Source of the DNA: Bacteroidia bacterium
GTDB taxonomy: Bacteria > Bacteroidota > Bacteroidia > Bacteroidales > Prolixibacteraceae
Direction of reading: 5' to 3'
Assembly (NCBI GenBank): GCA_025358025.1
Contig: JANYKW010000021.1
Location: 1-64,000 of the forward strand
DNA length: 64,000 bases
Of this stretch, positions 53,181 through 62,808 are shown piece by piece. The notes below the pieces were generated by a model, which did not search any database, was not told the DNA's origin, and worked only from the letters and a program-made list of their open reading frames with translations. How positions within the stretch are numbered: the stretch's first letter is position 1; each line of letters opens with the position of its first letter. The position numbers and the translations under genes are program-made.

Positions 53181-55079
53181 TTATGTTGGTGGATGCAATC
53201 TCTTATTGAACCATACCCTTACCGCTTTCATCCTTGCCAGTTGGTTGGCAGGCAATTTGCGTTTGCAGGTTGAGCGTTCCTCACTGCCTTCCGGGGCTCC
53301 CCAGCGGATTTCTATCCCGTCGTTGGGGTTATAGGCGATTTCGAATGCTTCCTTTCTTTTCAGAATCTCTCCCATCGATAGTTTTTGAATGGTGCCGTTG
53401 GTACGCGTATAGGTGATGGTCAGTTCATTTAGTTTTTCAGACAGCAACACTTCGAGATTTTTTTTAACAGTTTCAGGTTTCTTGAGCACAGGCAGCTTAT
53501 AATCCTCGGGCGATCTAACAATTTTGTCAGGAAAATCGAGAACGGCATCCATGGCAATCAGGAGACGAAGATCCCTGTTAGGCGTGGAGAAGTCTTCCCA
53601 CTGGCCACCGGTTTGGAATACTCCGGCAGCACTGACGGGCATCGGGATCACCGCGCCTGGATGAGAATTCATATATGCTTCCCCGTTGGCTACAGAAGTA
53701 ATCCGCACAGTCAGCTGTTCATATAATGCCTGTACTAAATCAAGAAGTGCAGTTTCAGGATCGAGTGGTTTCGGATTGATGATGCGATCCATTGCGTGGT
53801 AAAAAGCATCGCTCTTCATATTCTTTTGCTGCATCGAATACGGAACCATTCCTGGGTCTGCATTGATCTCTTTCGATGTCATCTGACGATATTTGCCACC
53901 CTTCAAAACAATCGGCCGGAACGCTTTAAAGCCAGGTTCACCGATCACCTCGCTTGTAGTAAAGAGGAAGTTGCCTTTCCAAAACCTTTTGATTCCTACC
54001 GTTCCATCAGGTTGGGCATCTACCGATAGCAACACACCGGGCGTATTACCCGATTGCGCAACGCGATTGACGAGCACCAGGGTATGACCATAGGGATCTG
54101 CAAAAACGACGCCGGGTCTGAGAGCATAAGTTGCCAGTGGAACCGGGTAATAATCGGAATTTTCATCATTCAAGGCTGTTCGTGCGGTTCCTGAATGGAC
54201 GCCATTGGCAACCATTCGCACGAAAGTATTGAATTTTCGGATTGGTGACCCGGAAACCTGAATCTCGTTGGTTACTAACTGGCCGGTGTGCGGGGCTTTG
54301 CCAAGGTAACCCCTGTCACATTCGTGGTAACCGAACGGCAGACCCAGTTTCCATGCAAAGTAGGCACGAAGGTAAAAAGGGTTGTCGGCACAATCAGGTT
54401 TCATAAGTACGTGCTCTTTCCCGGTAGCATCATCTTCGTTCATTGAGCGGTAATTGTATAGAAAATTCCGATCCTTGATCTGTGTAACCTCTTGGAGCGC
54501 AGTCCAGGAGGCACGTTCATCCGCCTCGTTAAAGAGTGCATTGATCCAGGCCGAATAGAGATCTTCGGTACCGGAATCCCAACTCTTCTCCGTAGCCCAG
54601 ACGGCATTGGAAGTGGCTTGTGCCGGTTTGTTGGTAACCCAAAAATCTTGCTGTATCACGGAGCTGTTGCTGGTACGGAAAACAACCTGGTATTTGCCGA
54701 CTGCTCCAGCCTTAAATTCTGCAATCTGCCAAAAGGGCAATCCCTCCCCGCTCCTGCTCTTGACTGATTCGATGTTACCGGACGGAGCACTAACCACTAT
54801 CTTGGCTTTTTGAACAGTTTGACTGCCGGTTGCCAACACTCGGAAAGATTCCCCCGGTTTTGGATTTCTGGGGGAAACCAGAAGAGCAGTAATGGATTGC
54901 GAATCATCATTACTGTTTACCTCTTCGTTTGAGGAAGTAGTTTTTGCGGCCTTGGATGTACTTTTGCTGCTTGAGGCAGAGTCTCCGCACGAAGAAGTTA
55001 CCGATAAAATAATGGCTATTGCAATTATTTTCAGCGACTTAAGAAAAGAGATTTGTGTTATATTTAACATTGAATCCAT
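53181..55079 (-). CDS. Lipoprotein with a Cys-His-Asp, transglutaminase/papain-like arrangement
   Basis: A 632-residue protein I do not recognise by name. A hydrophobic leader ends in SVTSSC (Cys31), followed by a Ser/Lys/Asp-rich linker, which suggests a lipoprotein. An immunoglobulin-like segment (about 62-147) comes next. Cys230 in DCADNPFYLRAYFAW resembles the nucleophile helix of transglutaminase-like proteins; His332 in DPYGHTLVLVNR and Asp354 in LLSVDAQPDG would complete a triad. ATG 55070 is an alternative start. It lies among glycan genes, between the C_GCAxxG gene and the symporter gene. A protease, amidase or glycan-processing role is possible; none is shown. Confidence 0.7.
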   Translation of the reverse strand: MDSMLNITQISFLKSLKIIAIAIILSVTSSCGDSASSSKSTSKAAKTTSSNEEVNSNDDSQSITALLVSPRNPKPGESFRVLATGSQTVQKAKIVVSAPSGNIESVKSRSGEGLPFWQIAEFKAGAVGKYQVVFRTSNSSVIQQDFWVTNKPAQATSNAVWATEKSWDSGTEDLYSAWINALFNEADERASWTALQEVTQIKDRNFLYNYRSMNEDDATGKEHVLMKPDCADNPFYLRAYFAWKLGLPFGYHECDRGYLGKAPHTGQLVTNEIQVSGSPIRKFNTFVRMVANGVHSGTARTALNDENSDYYPVPLATYALRPGVVFADPYGHTLVLVNRVAQSGNTPGVLLSVDAQPDGTVGIKRFWKGNFLFTTSEVIGEPGFKAFRPIVLKGGKYRQMTSKEINADPGMVPYSMQQKNMKSDAFYHAMDRIINPKPLDPETALLDLVQALYEQLTVRITSVANGEAYMNSHPGAVIPMPVSAAGVFQTGGQWEDFSTPNRDLRLLIAMDAVLDFPDKIVRSPEDYKLPVLKKPETVKKNLEVLLSEKLNELTITYTRTNGTIQKLSMGEILKRKEAFEIAYNPNDGIEIRWGAPEGSEERSTCKRKLPANQLARMKAVRVWFNKRLHPPT

Positions 55080-55120
55080 ATGGTTTCAAAGATAGAGGAA
55101 AATCAAATCAACCAGCATAT

Positions 55121-55564
55121 TTATTCACCAATCAAGCCCTCTATAATGCCGACAGCATCGGCGATACATTTTTCGCAGACTTTTTCGAATAATTTGTTTT
55201 CTACAGCAAAGGCATGGCCATCATCTGAACTTAAATCACATTGAATCAATGCCTTGCAATTTGTTGTTGAATGAATTGATTTGAATTTCGTGTCTAATTC
55301 CTGGATCATCTGATAGGTTGCATTCTTAAGGTCTAAGTTATCCCTGTAAATTTTGGAATTGTACATTCCAAGGACCATGAATGCGCCGGTAACAGCTCCA
55401 CAGGTTTCCTGCAACCTGCCCATCCCGCCACCGAATCCGGCGGCAGTGCTTAAGGCTGCATTTTTGTCAAAATTTAAATCTTCAGCAAAAGCAATCACAA
55501 CCGACTGAGCGCAGTTGTATCCGGATTTAAAAGCACTGACAGCTTTTTCATTTCTGTTTTCCAT
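55121..55564 (-). CDS. C_GCAxxG_C_C family protein
   Basis: A 147-residue protein of the redox-linked C_GCAxxG_C_C family. The expected cysteines appear in SGYNCAQSV, GRLQETCGAVTGAFMVLG, TTNCKALIQCDL and FEKVCEKCIADA. Members are thought to bind a metal or iron-sulfur centre and are often encoded near oxidoreductases and corrinoid proteins, but no activity is established. It lies 53 bases after the URO-D family gene. Confidence 0.88.
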   Translation of the reverse strand: MENRNEKAVSAFKSGYNCAQSVVIAFAEDLNFDKNAALSTAAGFGGGMGRLQETCGAVTGAFMVLGMYNSKIYRDNLDLKNATYQMIQELDTKFKSIHSTTNCKALIQCDLSSDDGHAFAVENKLFEKVCEKCIADAVGIIEGLIGE

Positions 55565-55617
55565 TTATATCAATTTAAGAATATTATATGTTATTTCTTT
55601 TACTAAACGAGGGTCCA

Positions 55618-56859
55618 TTAACGGTTAAACCCTTTTACTGCCTCAAACATGGCCACAATATTTTGCGGAGGAACGTCTGAGAGGATATTGTGTACTGTGT
55701 TGAACACGAATCCACCTCCGGGAGCAAAGGCTTCGAGATTTTCTATTACATGCTTCTTAACCTCTTCAGGAGTTGCACGATTCAGCACGCTCTGGGTGTT
55801 AATGCCACCACCCCAGAAAGTAAGTTCCTTTCCAAATTCCAGTTTTAACCTTTTGGGATCCATGTTGATGGCGTTGATCTGGATAGGATTGAGGATTTCG
55901 AATCCGGCTTCGATCAGGTCAGGAATCAGTTCATAAATTCCGCCGCAGCAGTGCAGCATGGTGTGTGCGGAGGAGTTGGCTTTGACGAAGTCGCACAGCT
56001 GCTTGTGTCGGGGAAGGAAGAACTCCCGATAGGTTTCGTTGGGAATAAAAGGGCCGGTATTGGTTCCAAGGTCATCGCCAAATTTCAGGATATCTACTAC
56101 GTCACCAACGGCTTCGCACACTTTGCCCAGGAACTCCAGATGCCGCTCCATCAGGGCATCCATCAGGCGGTGTACATTCTCAGGTTCAAGATAGAGGTCC
56201 ATCAGAAAATTGTCGATGCGTCGCAGGAAGGTTCCCCATTCGAACAGATTGCAGCCCACTCCGAGTAATAGCGCCTTATCCGTTTTCAATCTCAGGTCGA
56301 TGGTCTTTTCACGGAGCATTTGCCAAAAGCCTGGCTCGTCAATCCAGTCGTAAGGGGTAAATCCGAAGCCACCCCATATAGCCCTCGACATTTGTGTACC
56401 CAGATCATCAAAATTTGTTGGATAGCCTTCCCGGTAGGGAAAGATAAGCTGGTCAAAAAAGGTAGCCCCCTGGGGCATTTTACCAATAAATTCATTGCCT
56501 TTCCCGGCAACATGCCATGAACCGTCGGGTTGTCTTAACGGATTAAACCACTTAGGATAAAGTGCAGGAGTTCCTTTGATCAATTCGAGCGGTTGCCAGT
56601 AATCTTCTGCAGTATTAAATTCCCGTCCGATATCCAGAACATCCACACCAAAATAATCGAGTAATTCCATTTCAGGTTGTGTAACCTCCTGGATAACATC
56701 ATATACCCTATTTTTCAGATGCCCCATTCCAAGATAGTTGATAAGGTTTTGATAGGCAACAACAGAAATACCACTGCTGGGTGTTGCCCCAAGATCAACC
56801 GGGATGCGGTCGGATTGTTTGTGGTTAATGGCTGAAAGAATTCGTTCTCTGGAGTTCAT
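55618..56859 (-). CDS. Uroporphyrinogen decarboxylase-family (MtaA/CmuA-like) protein
   Basis: A 413-residue TIM-barrel protein of the URO-D superfamily, longer than HemE. The start MNSRERILSAINHKQSDRIPVDLG and the metal motif HTMLHCCGGIYELIPDLIEAG point to the methyltransferase-type branch (MtaA/CmuA-like), not heme synthesis. In known members a zinc bound by His/Cys activates a thiol for methyl transfer from a corrinoid protein. No corrinoid protein lies nearby, so the role in a sugar operon is unexplained. It is separated from the mannitol dehydrogenase gene by a single base. Confidence 0.82.
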   Translation of the reverse strand: MNSRERILSAINHKQSDRIPVDLGATPSSGISVVAYQNLINYLGMGHLKNRVYDVIQEVTQPEMELLDYFGVDVLDIGREFNTAEDYWQPLELIKGTPALYPKWFNPLRQPDGSWHVAGKGNEFIGKMPQGATFFDQLIFPYREGYPTNFDDLGTQMSRAIWGGFGFTPYDWIDEPGFWQMLREKTIDLRLKTDKALLLGVGCNLFEWGTFLRRIDNFLMDLYLEPENVHRLMDALMERHLEFLGKVCEAVGDVVDILKFGDDLGTNTGPFIPNETYREFFLPRHKQLCDFVKANSSAHTMLHCCGGIYELIPDLIEAGFEILNPIQINAINMDPKRLKLEFGKELTFWGGGINTQSVLNRATPEEVKKHVIENLEAFAPGGGFVFNTVHNILSDVPPQNIVAMFEAVKGFNR

Positions 56860-56860
56860 A

Positions 56861-58069
56861 TTAGAAGTAATAAGTTTTCAAAGTTTCCATCAATGATTTG
56901 TCAATTTCAGGATGAAGATGCAACTCTTTCACCAAAGTAGTCTCAAAATTAGCATTTAATCGTGCTAAAAAGTTGGTGTCGGCAAGCATTTCCTTCCCTT
57001 CCTCCCCTTTTGCGCGGAAGAAAAAACCGTAAGACATGGCCTTCAGAATCAAATCGCAGGGCATCTTTTTCTCCATAGCCAGCCTGATCGCTCCCATAAA
57101 GCGGTCACCGTCTCCAAGCTTCCTGGGAAGGTCCTGTCCTACCCTGAAGACTGTGTCCTTCAGCGCTTTGTTGCGAAATCTGGTTATCAGATTATCTGTG
57201 TGTTGGATGAGATCTTCGGCTGAGAAATCATCCGGATAGCATATTGCCAGTACAGCAGCCGACTGCAACATAACCGCCCTGGTAAAAGCAAGAACTTCAG
57301 GAATTTCAAGCACTTCGTACATGTAAACCATCTCCGGATGCAGGAAATGGCCGTAATAAGCGGCTGTCGCATGACCCAGATTGTGGATAAATGCTTTGCG
57401 GTCGACCCATGCCCTGATATTTGTCTTGGGAGATAAACCCTTCACATCCGGTATCTGCGACCTGAACCCCTTCTGATCGAGAATCAGGTTGTTGTATGGC
57501 TCTGCAAATACCATCAGGGGGTCTTTCTCAACTTCAGCTAACGGCAACAGGGGTACCATTTTCCCGATACTTGTTTCAACCAGTCCGACAAACCTTTCGA
57601 TTGGAAAATCTTCAGGCAGACTAAGTTGTAATTGTTCCATGACAAACCGGGCTGCATCACGCATGTTCTCTGCCAGAATGATATCCAGCGCCGCATCAGG
57701 ATATTTAGCGTATCTGATTTTAAGCCCTTCTGCTATCAAGGGTATTACTTTTATCAAGGCATTTTTGCCAACATTAACAGAGAGAATTCCTGCTGATGCA
57801 ATCTCCTGAGTCACTTTTTCTACATCAAAAGCGGTAATGGCACTGACATTGGAAATAATTATTTCTTCTTCGTGATCACCTTTGATTATCACAGGATAAC
57901 ATCCCCTGGCATGAAGCCTTTCCACCAAAATGTTATCCACATCGACAAATACTATCTGATATCCTGCACACCCAAAAAGCTGACCGATGAAAGATCTGCC
58001 AATCTTACCTGCACCAAAAATGACAATCTTTTGGAGATCAATTTCCGACCTGAGCTTTGTAGAATGCAT
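56861..58069 (-). CDS. Mannitol-1-phosphate 5-dehydrogenase-like enzyme
   Basis: A 402-residue polyol dehydrogenase of the long-chain mannitol family. The NAD site is VIFGAGKIGRSFIGQ (GxGxxG 19-24), and the C-terminal catalytic domain has KAFIHNLGHATAAYYGH. The N-terminal pattern is closest to MtlD, which interconverts fructose-6-phosphate and mannitol-1-phosphate; altronate or fructuronate oxidoreductases are alternatives. I start at ATG 58069, which overlaps the kinase gene by 32 bases; the open frame further upstream lies inside that gene and lacks similarity. Confidence 0.85.
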   Translation of the reverse strand: MHSTKLRSEIDLQKIVIFGAGKIGRSFIGQLFGCAGYQIVFVDVDNILVERLHARGCYPVIIKGDHEEEIIISNVSAITAFDVEKVTQEIASAGILSVNVGKNALIKVIPLIAEGLKIRYAKYPDAALDIILAENMRDAARFVMEQLQLSLPEDFPIERFVGLVETSIGKMVPLLPLAEVEKDPLMVFAEPYNNLILDQKGFRSQIPDVKGLSPKTNIRAWVDRKAFIHNLGHATAAYYGHFLHPEMVYMYEVLEIPEVLAFTRAVMLQSAAVLAICYPDDFSAEDLIQHTDNLITRFRNKALKDTVFRVGQDLPRKLGDGDRFMGAIRLAMEKKMPCDLILKAMSYGFFFRAKGEEGKEMLADTNFLARLNANFETTLVKELHLHPEIDKSLMETLKTYYF

Positions 58070-59216
58070 AATAATATTTGATTTTTGCCAGCTTATCCCC
58101 GTCAGTTGTTTCATGGTAAGTTCCACCAACATAAAAGCAGGTAAAACCGCCGGAAACGACGCCCCAGGAGATAGCTTCTGAAAGATCCAGCTGGTGTTTC
58201 TGCATTTTAAACTGCTCCACAACAGAATAAAGCACTCCCCCAACGAAATTATCGCCGCAACCTGTTGTATCACCTGTCCTGTTGGTCTTTAGTACATCAA
58301 CTATCTCTTGGCAGACCGGCATAGCCTTTAAATCCATTTTCAAAAAGAGCTTTCCATCCGACCAGGCAAAAAGATCTTTTGAACCATTGGTGATGATAAA
58401 AGCGGATATACCACTATGCATAAAGAAGGAGCATGCATCATCGCTATTCATTGTGCCGCTTAGACGCAGGGCCTCGGTATGATCAATAATCATTAAATCA
58501 ATATATTGGTAGCTATTATCAGATTCACCCAAAGGCCATTTTTTGTTGGGATTCAACTTCTCGTTCCTGAAATCAAAAACCGTATTCACTACCGTGATGG
58601 CTCCATGTTCCCTGGATTTCTTCAACAAGTTACCTAGCTGATCATGAATGCTTGGGACAAGGGCTGTTCCACCGAAAACCACGATATCAGAGCCAAAAAA
58701 GTCATCCTTCAGGTATTCTGGCAGAAATTCGTTGGCTGCTCCGATGGTATTGATAAAAATCCGTTCACCATGACCGCTGTCAAAGTCCGGGTCAGACAAA
58801 ACAAAAGTGGAGGGTGTATAACCATTTACCAACTGATAATCCTTTAAAAAAACTGCAGTACTTTCCATTGCCTTCTTCAGATAGCTCCCATTCCCGTCAG
58901 AACCTCCCCTGCCATAAAACCTCACGGAACATTCATCCCGCGCTGTTAATTGGGCCAGATGAATCAATGGGACTATGGAGGGTCCGCCGATGTTGATTTT
59001 ATTCGGTGACTGACCTTTAGAAATGCTGTTCAGAAATTCTTCGAACGGAATTTTGGCATATCTTACAAAGTCTTCGAGAAAGACCAGTTGCCCGGGACAC
59101 AGACCTCCATCACCCGGCTCTTTCGATAGAAATGGCTGAAAGCTTTTCGTTGAAAAATCGATGTTGCTGTACAGTACATCCACCAGACAACAGCCCACAC
59201 CTGACACAGTTATCAT
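58038..59216 (-). CDS. PfkB-family sugar kinase
   Basis: A 392-residue ribokinase-fold kinase, longer than the usual 300-330. The N-terminal strand ITVSGVGCCLVDVLY, the middle GGPSIVPLIHLAQL, and the C-terminal anion-hole motif TGDTTGCGDNFVGG with the catalytic Asp are present. I prefer ATG 59216, one base after the preceding gene's stop, where the family N-terminus begins; ATG 59240 and 59234 are in frame but overlap that gene. Encoded between an isomerase and a mannitol-phosphate-type dehydrogenase, it may phosphorylate fructose (inference). Confidence 0.85.
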   Translation of the reverse strand: MITVSGVGCCLVDVLYSNIDFSTKSFQPFLSKEPGDGGLCPGQLVFLEDFVRYAKIPFEEFLNSISKGQSPNKINIGGPSIVPLIHLAQLTARDECSVRFYGRGGSDGNGSYLKKAMESTAVFLKDYQLVNGYTPSTFVLSDPDFDSGHGERIFINTIGAANEFLPEYLKDDFFGSDIVVFGGTALVPSIHDQLGNLLKKSREHGAITVVNTVFDFRNEKLNPNKKWPLGESDNSYQYIDLMIIDHTEALRLSGTMNSDDACSFFMHSGISAFIITNGSKDLFAWSDGKLFLKMDLKAMPVCQEIVDVLKTNRTGDTTGCGDNFVGGVLYSVVEQFKMQKHQLDLSEAISWGVVSGGFTCFYVGGTYHETTDGDKLAKIKYYYAFYKAQVGN

Positions 59217-59217
59217 A

Positions 59218-59892
59218 TTATAAGAAATTTTCATAATCACCTACCAGCAAATGAAGTGGAAGCTCATCCTCTTCGATCACCGGAAAGCGGCCGATCTCTT
59301 CTAAAAAACAGTTGTCAGAAGCATCATCATTGACAGCACTAACCTCACCGACAAGTACTTTACCCTTGCCTTCCTCTCCAAAGAACCGGTGATACATACC
59401 CTGCTCAAGTGTAATACTTTCGCCCGGTTTCAAAATAACTTTTCCACCAGCTTCAACAATGCGTTCGATACCATCCGTTTTAAAATGAACATTTGTTGTA
59501 TCCAGCGTATCATCTGATCTGGAGTTGTACAATTCGATCACCAGATTTCCTCCACCGCGGTTGATGATATCTTCCATCTTTGACCAGTGAAAGTGCATTG
59601 GAGTCTCCTGATTTTCTTCAACAATCATGATTTTTTCGGCATAGGGTTTTCTGTCACTTCCCAACTTCCCATTGCGTATTGTAAAGAGAAAAAGTCCCCT
59701 GCTTTTGAAATCACCGGATCCAAAATCTGAAATGTCCCAACCCAAAAAATTATTGCGGATTTCGGCTGTGGCCGTAAGATTTTCTTTCCAATCGGCTACA
59801 GTCCAGTATGCCCAGGGTGGCAATATGAAACATTTCTCTGCCATGAATTTTTTTGCATCTACCAGGATGCTGTTGATTTCGCTTCGTCTCAT
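59218..59892 (-). CDS. D-lyxose/D-mannose ketol-isomerase (cupin)
   Basis: A 224-residue cupin. The start MRRSEINSIL and FILPPWAYWTVADW match D-lyxose isomerases. The metal ligands are His100, His102, Glu107 (HFHWSKMED) and His168 (GMYHRFFGEE). Enzymes of this family interconvert D-lyxose with D-xylulose and D-mannose with D-fructose. The alpha-mannosidase gene directly upstream makes mannose the likely substrate here. It sits 18 bases after the mannosidase gene. Confidence 0.9.
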   Translation of the reverse strand: MRRSEINSILVDAKKFMAEKCFILPPWAYWTVADWKENLTATAEIRNNFLGWDISDFGSGDFKSRGLFLFTIRNGKLGSDRKPYAEKIMIVEENQETPMHFHWSKMEDIINRGGGNLVIELYNSRSDDTLDTTNVHFKTDGIERIVEAGGKVILKPGESITLEQGMYHRFFGEEGKGKVLVGEVSAVNDDASDNCFLEEIGRFPVIEEDELPLHLLVGDYENFL

Positions 59893-59910
59893 AGGTGAAA
59901 TATTGAAGTT

Positions 59911-62808
59911 TTAAAACTGGAGTTCGATGAATTTTACCTCAAATGGACTAAAATGAATAGAAGAGGTGCTTTCTGCTACTTTCTTACCCATTGCATTGAC
60001 AATTGTGATCGTTTTCACCGGACGACCAGCGACCAAACTGGAAAGTACAATATCGGACTCTAAACCTTCCAGCTCTCTAAAATGCAGCACAACGGCATCT
60101 TTCCCATCCTGAGCCGGTCTGGTGTTTACCAACAATACATTTTGAGCTCCCTCAATTTTCAAACTCTCTGATATTGATTCCTTTAGTTCTGGTTTGCCTG
60201 CAGGAAAAGTTCGGGTCGGGAAACTGTTTCTCTCTCCCCAGCCAAATTTGGCAGCAAAGGTGTTTGTGGTATCCTTTGAAGATGTAAGTTGGTAGCTCCA
60301 GCTAAAGCCAGCTTCCTGGTAAGCCCTGAAATTGGTAAACCAGTAGTTGTTCATCACCCAGGAATAAAGCCAGGTTTTTCCTTGTTTGGGGTATCTCTCA
60401 AATTTACCCATATTGAAATCGCTGAATTGCCAAAGGGGAATTTCATTGCTTACTACAACTATCTGACCAGTTTTACTGCGGACGGAAACAAAATTCTGAG
60501 CCACATTCCAATCAGATGAGGAGCCCGGAAGCTGTTCTCCCTGTGTGAGTGTACCACCGATGGTCTCAAATACTATTCTTGAATCCGGCAGGGAGAAAGG
60601 GAATGCTACATATAGTGCCTCCGGATCAGTAATAATCTGTTTATGAGCAGTATATTTCAGTTCGATTTTTTTGGTGTTTTTATAGAGCCTGATTTCCATT
60701 TCCAACCCTTTCGGCGATTTGTCGGTACCTTTTTCAGTCCCTGCCAAGTCTGCAGATATTTTTATACTCTCCCAAACATTGCCATTGATACCCTTATCAA
60801 CTGTCACATGGGTAACAGAAGTATGCGCTGGTTCATATTTGTCGCGTTTAGGCATTGTTTCGTGGATTGCCTGTCCAATTTTCCATGGATTTTGAGAATC
60901 TATCAAATCACGTTTCAACTCTTTGTCATACAGACTACTGATGGCTCCAGTCGCCTTATCAATGACCAGTTTGTAATATTGATTCTGCAATTCTTCAGTC
61001 TGCGTAGCAGAACTGTTTGGAATAGGAGCCTGATCGGCAATTTCAATTTTGAGCGTTTTAACCCCCAAGGCCGGAATGTCATTTACGTCCATCTCCCAAT
61101 AAGCACCTTCGGCACGCTTGCGAATCAGTTGTGCGGGAACCTCCAATCCGGAGGAGAGATCAATTATCTTCACCTTTTTATCTACCGGTAAAACTTCGAA
61201 ATCGACGAACAGGCTCACCGTGCCTGATCGCTTCCATCCCAGTGAATTAATGACATGAATGACCGGAAAATCACTTTTCTTCAAAAAAGGCTGGTATCTG
61301 GCCAGGGCCTCTTCGTGGAGCAGGGTCTGCATTTTGACCGCTTCCCAGGCATAGGCACCTTTTTGCAACCACTGGTGTGCAGTATTTTCAGAATAAGGAT
61401 GACTAATGCTTTCGTCGGCACCAAAAGTGTGTTCATCATAGAAGATGGCATTTTCGGCAATATGGTCTATTTCGGCCTGCAATCCTGGATTTAGTTCACC
61501 ACCCTTCATGGCAACCATGGCAAATAGTCCTTCGTCGACCTGTTTTAAGTTTTGCGTTTTCCTTACTTCCGCTGTTTCGCGGGAAGCTGAACCTGCTCCA
61601 TCTGTCCACCAATCAAGCCAGGCTTTTTGGATAACCGGCAAACGATCGGCATAATTATTCTCGACATACTCAAAAAATTCACTGACGACGGAGAGTCTGA
61701 GCTTGGGGAAGTCATATTTCTCGTTCCAGGCCTTTACCAACTGACAGGCAGCCGTTGAAGGTGGTGCATTATCTGTAAAATATCCTGAAAACTGGATGGC
61801 AATTTTATCCAGCGGATAATTTTTATCCTCAAGATCAGCAAGGCGACCGAGCAGATTCTCTGCTTTGATTGCCTTGCTCTCTATGCCAAAAAAATTTCCC
61901 GTCATATAATGATCCGCTCTGAATGCCAGCAATTTTTCTCCTGAGGGTGCTTTCCACCAAAAAAGGGTCGGACGATCGAAAGGGAGTATGGACCTGGTTT
62001 CGTTAATTCCCATATTCAGGTACTTCACTCCTGTATTTTTGAAAAAATCAGGCATACACCAGGCTATCCCGTTGACATCGTTCTGCATCACTGTTTTTAC
62101 AGGAAATCCTGCTTCCTGAATGATTTGCAATGGACGAAGAAAATCTGTCATCAGGTTTTCATCTGCGGTCTCAGCCATATTGCAAAACATTCCAGTTACT
62201 TCAATACGACCCTCGGCAATCCGCTTTTTAAGTCGCTCAATTTGAGTAGCAGGACGAGTTTTCAGGTACTCTTTTACCACCCAGGCAGACTCGCAGGTCC
62301 AGCGGAATTTGGAATTATCAGGCAAGTTGTCCGTCTGATCACAATAATCCAGCGCATAATCAATGTAACGCTGGTGTTCGGCCAGAATCTCAGACTGGGG
62401 TTTTGTATAGCCAATGTCGGTATGTGAGTGCTGTACAAGATATAGATCCCATTTTCGTGGCGGCTTGACGACAAACCTGGTTTTTATCGGTATATCTCCA
62501 TTGAGAATGGTTGAAAAGCTAACTTTTTTCTCTTTTTGAATTGCCGGTATGGTAATTAAAAAACTGTTATTCCCCTTTTTAAGGTCAGCCTTCACCACCT
62601 CTTTACCCTCGTGATCAACCACTATGGTTCCCGGCTGATCAGCTTTGTAACTAAGAATAACCTGTTGGTAAGATTGATTATTTTCTTTAAAACGTACCGG
62701 AGCGTTTTTGAATTCAAGTTGCTTTTCACTTTTCTCCTGACCGAAAGAAAGCTGGATTGTCAGCACCAACAAAGCTGTCAAAAGGAATTCCGGACATCGT
62801 TTTTTCAT
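59911..62808 (-). CDS. GH38 family alpha-mannosidase-like glycosidase
   Basis: A 965-residue exported enzyme with a signal peptide ending in SFGQ (about residue 24), starting at ATG 62808; the frame extends 14 residues further without a signal. GH38 zinc ligands are visible in VQHSHTDIG (His129, Asp131) and in DEHTFGADES. The helical bundle and beta-sandwich C-terminal domains follow. The usual nucleophile block (WVMNDEA in animal enzymes) reads GMFCNMAETADEN, so the nucleophile is less certain. It should release alpha-mannose in the periplasm. It is first gene of a ten-gene run behind a consensus promoter. Confidence 0.88.
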   Translation of the reverse strand: MKKRCPEFLLTALLVLTIQLSFGQEKSEKQLEFKNAPVRFKENNQSYQQVILSYKADQPGTIVVDHEGKEVVKADLKKGNNSFLITIPAIQKEKKVSFSTILNGDIPIKTRFVVKPPRKWDLYLVQHSHTDIGYTKPQSEILAEHQRYIDYALDYCDQTDNLPDNSKFRWTCESAWVVKEYLKTRPATQIERLKKRIAEGRIEVTGMFCNMAETADENLMTDFLRPLQIIQEAGFPVKTVMQNDVNGIAWCMPDFFKNTGVKYLNMGINETRSILPFDRPTLFWWKAPSGEKLLAFRADHYMTGNFFGIESKAIKAENLLGRLADLEDKNYPLDKIAIQFSGYFTDNAPPSTAACQLVKAWNEKYDFPKLRLSVVSEFFEYVENNYADRLPVIQKAWLDWWTDGAGSASRETAEVRKTQNLKQVDEGLFAMVAMKGGELNPGLQAEIDHIAENAIFYDEHTFGADESISHPYSENTAHQWLQKGAYAWEAVKMQTLLHEEALARYQPFLKKSDFPVIHVINSLGWKRSGTVSLFVDFEVLPVDKKVKIIDLSSGLEVPAQLIRKRAEGAYWEMDVNDIPALGVKTLKIEIADQAPIPNSSATQTEELQNQYYKLVIDKATGAISSLYDKELKRDLIDSQNPWKIGQAIHETMPKRDKYEPAHTSVTHVTVDKGINGNVWESIKISADLAGTEKGTDKSPKGLEMEIRLYKNTKKIELKYTAHKQIITDPEALYVAFPFSLPDSRIVFETIGGTLTQGEQLPGSSSDWNVAQNFVSVRSKTGQIVVVSNEIPLWQFSDFNMGKFERYPKQGKTWLYSWVMNNYWFTNFRAYQEAGFSWSYQLTSSKDTTNTFAAKFGWGERNSFPTRTFPAGKPELKESISESLKIEGAQNVLLVNTRPAQDGKDAVVLHFRELEGLESDIVLSSLVAGRPVKTITIVNAMGKKVAESTSSIHFSPFEVKFIELQF

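Noticed and set aside
60643-61191. 182-codon plus-strand ORF opposite the GH38 gene
   Set aside because: Shadow frame of a well-supported enzyme gene.
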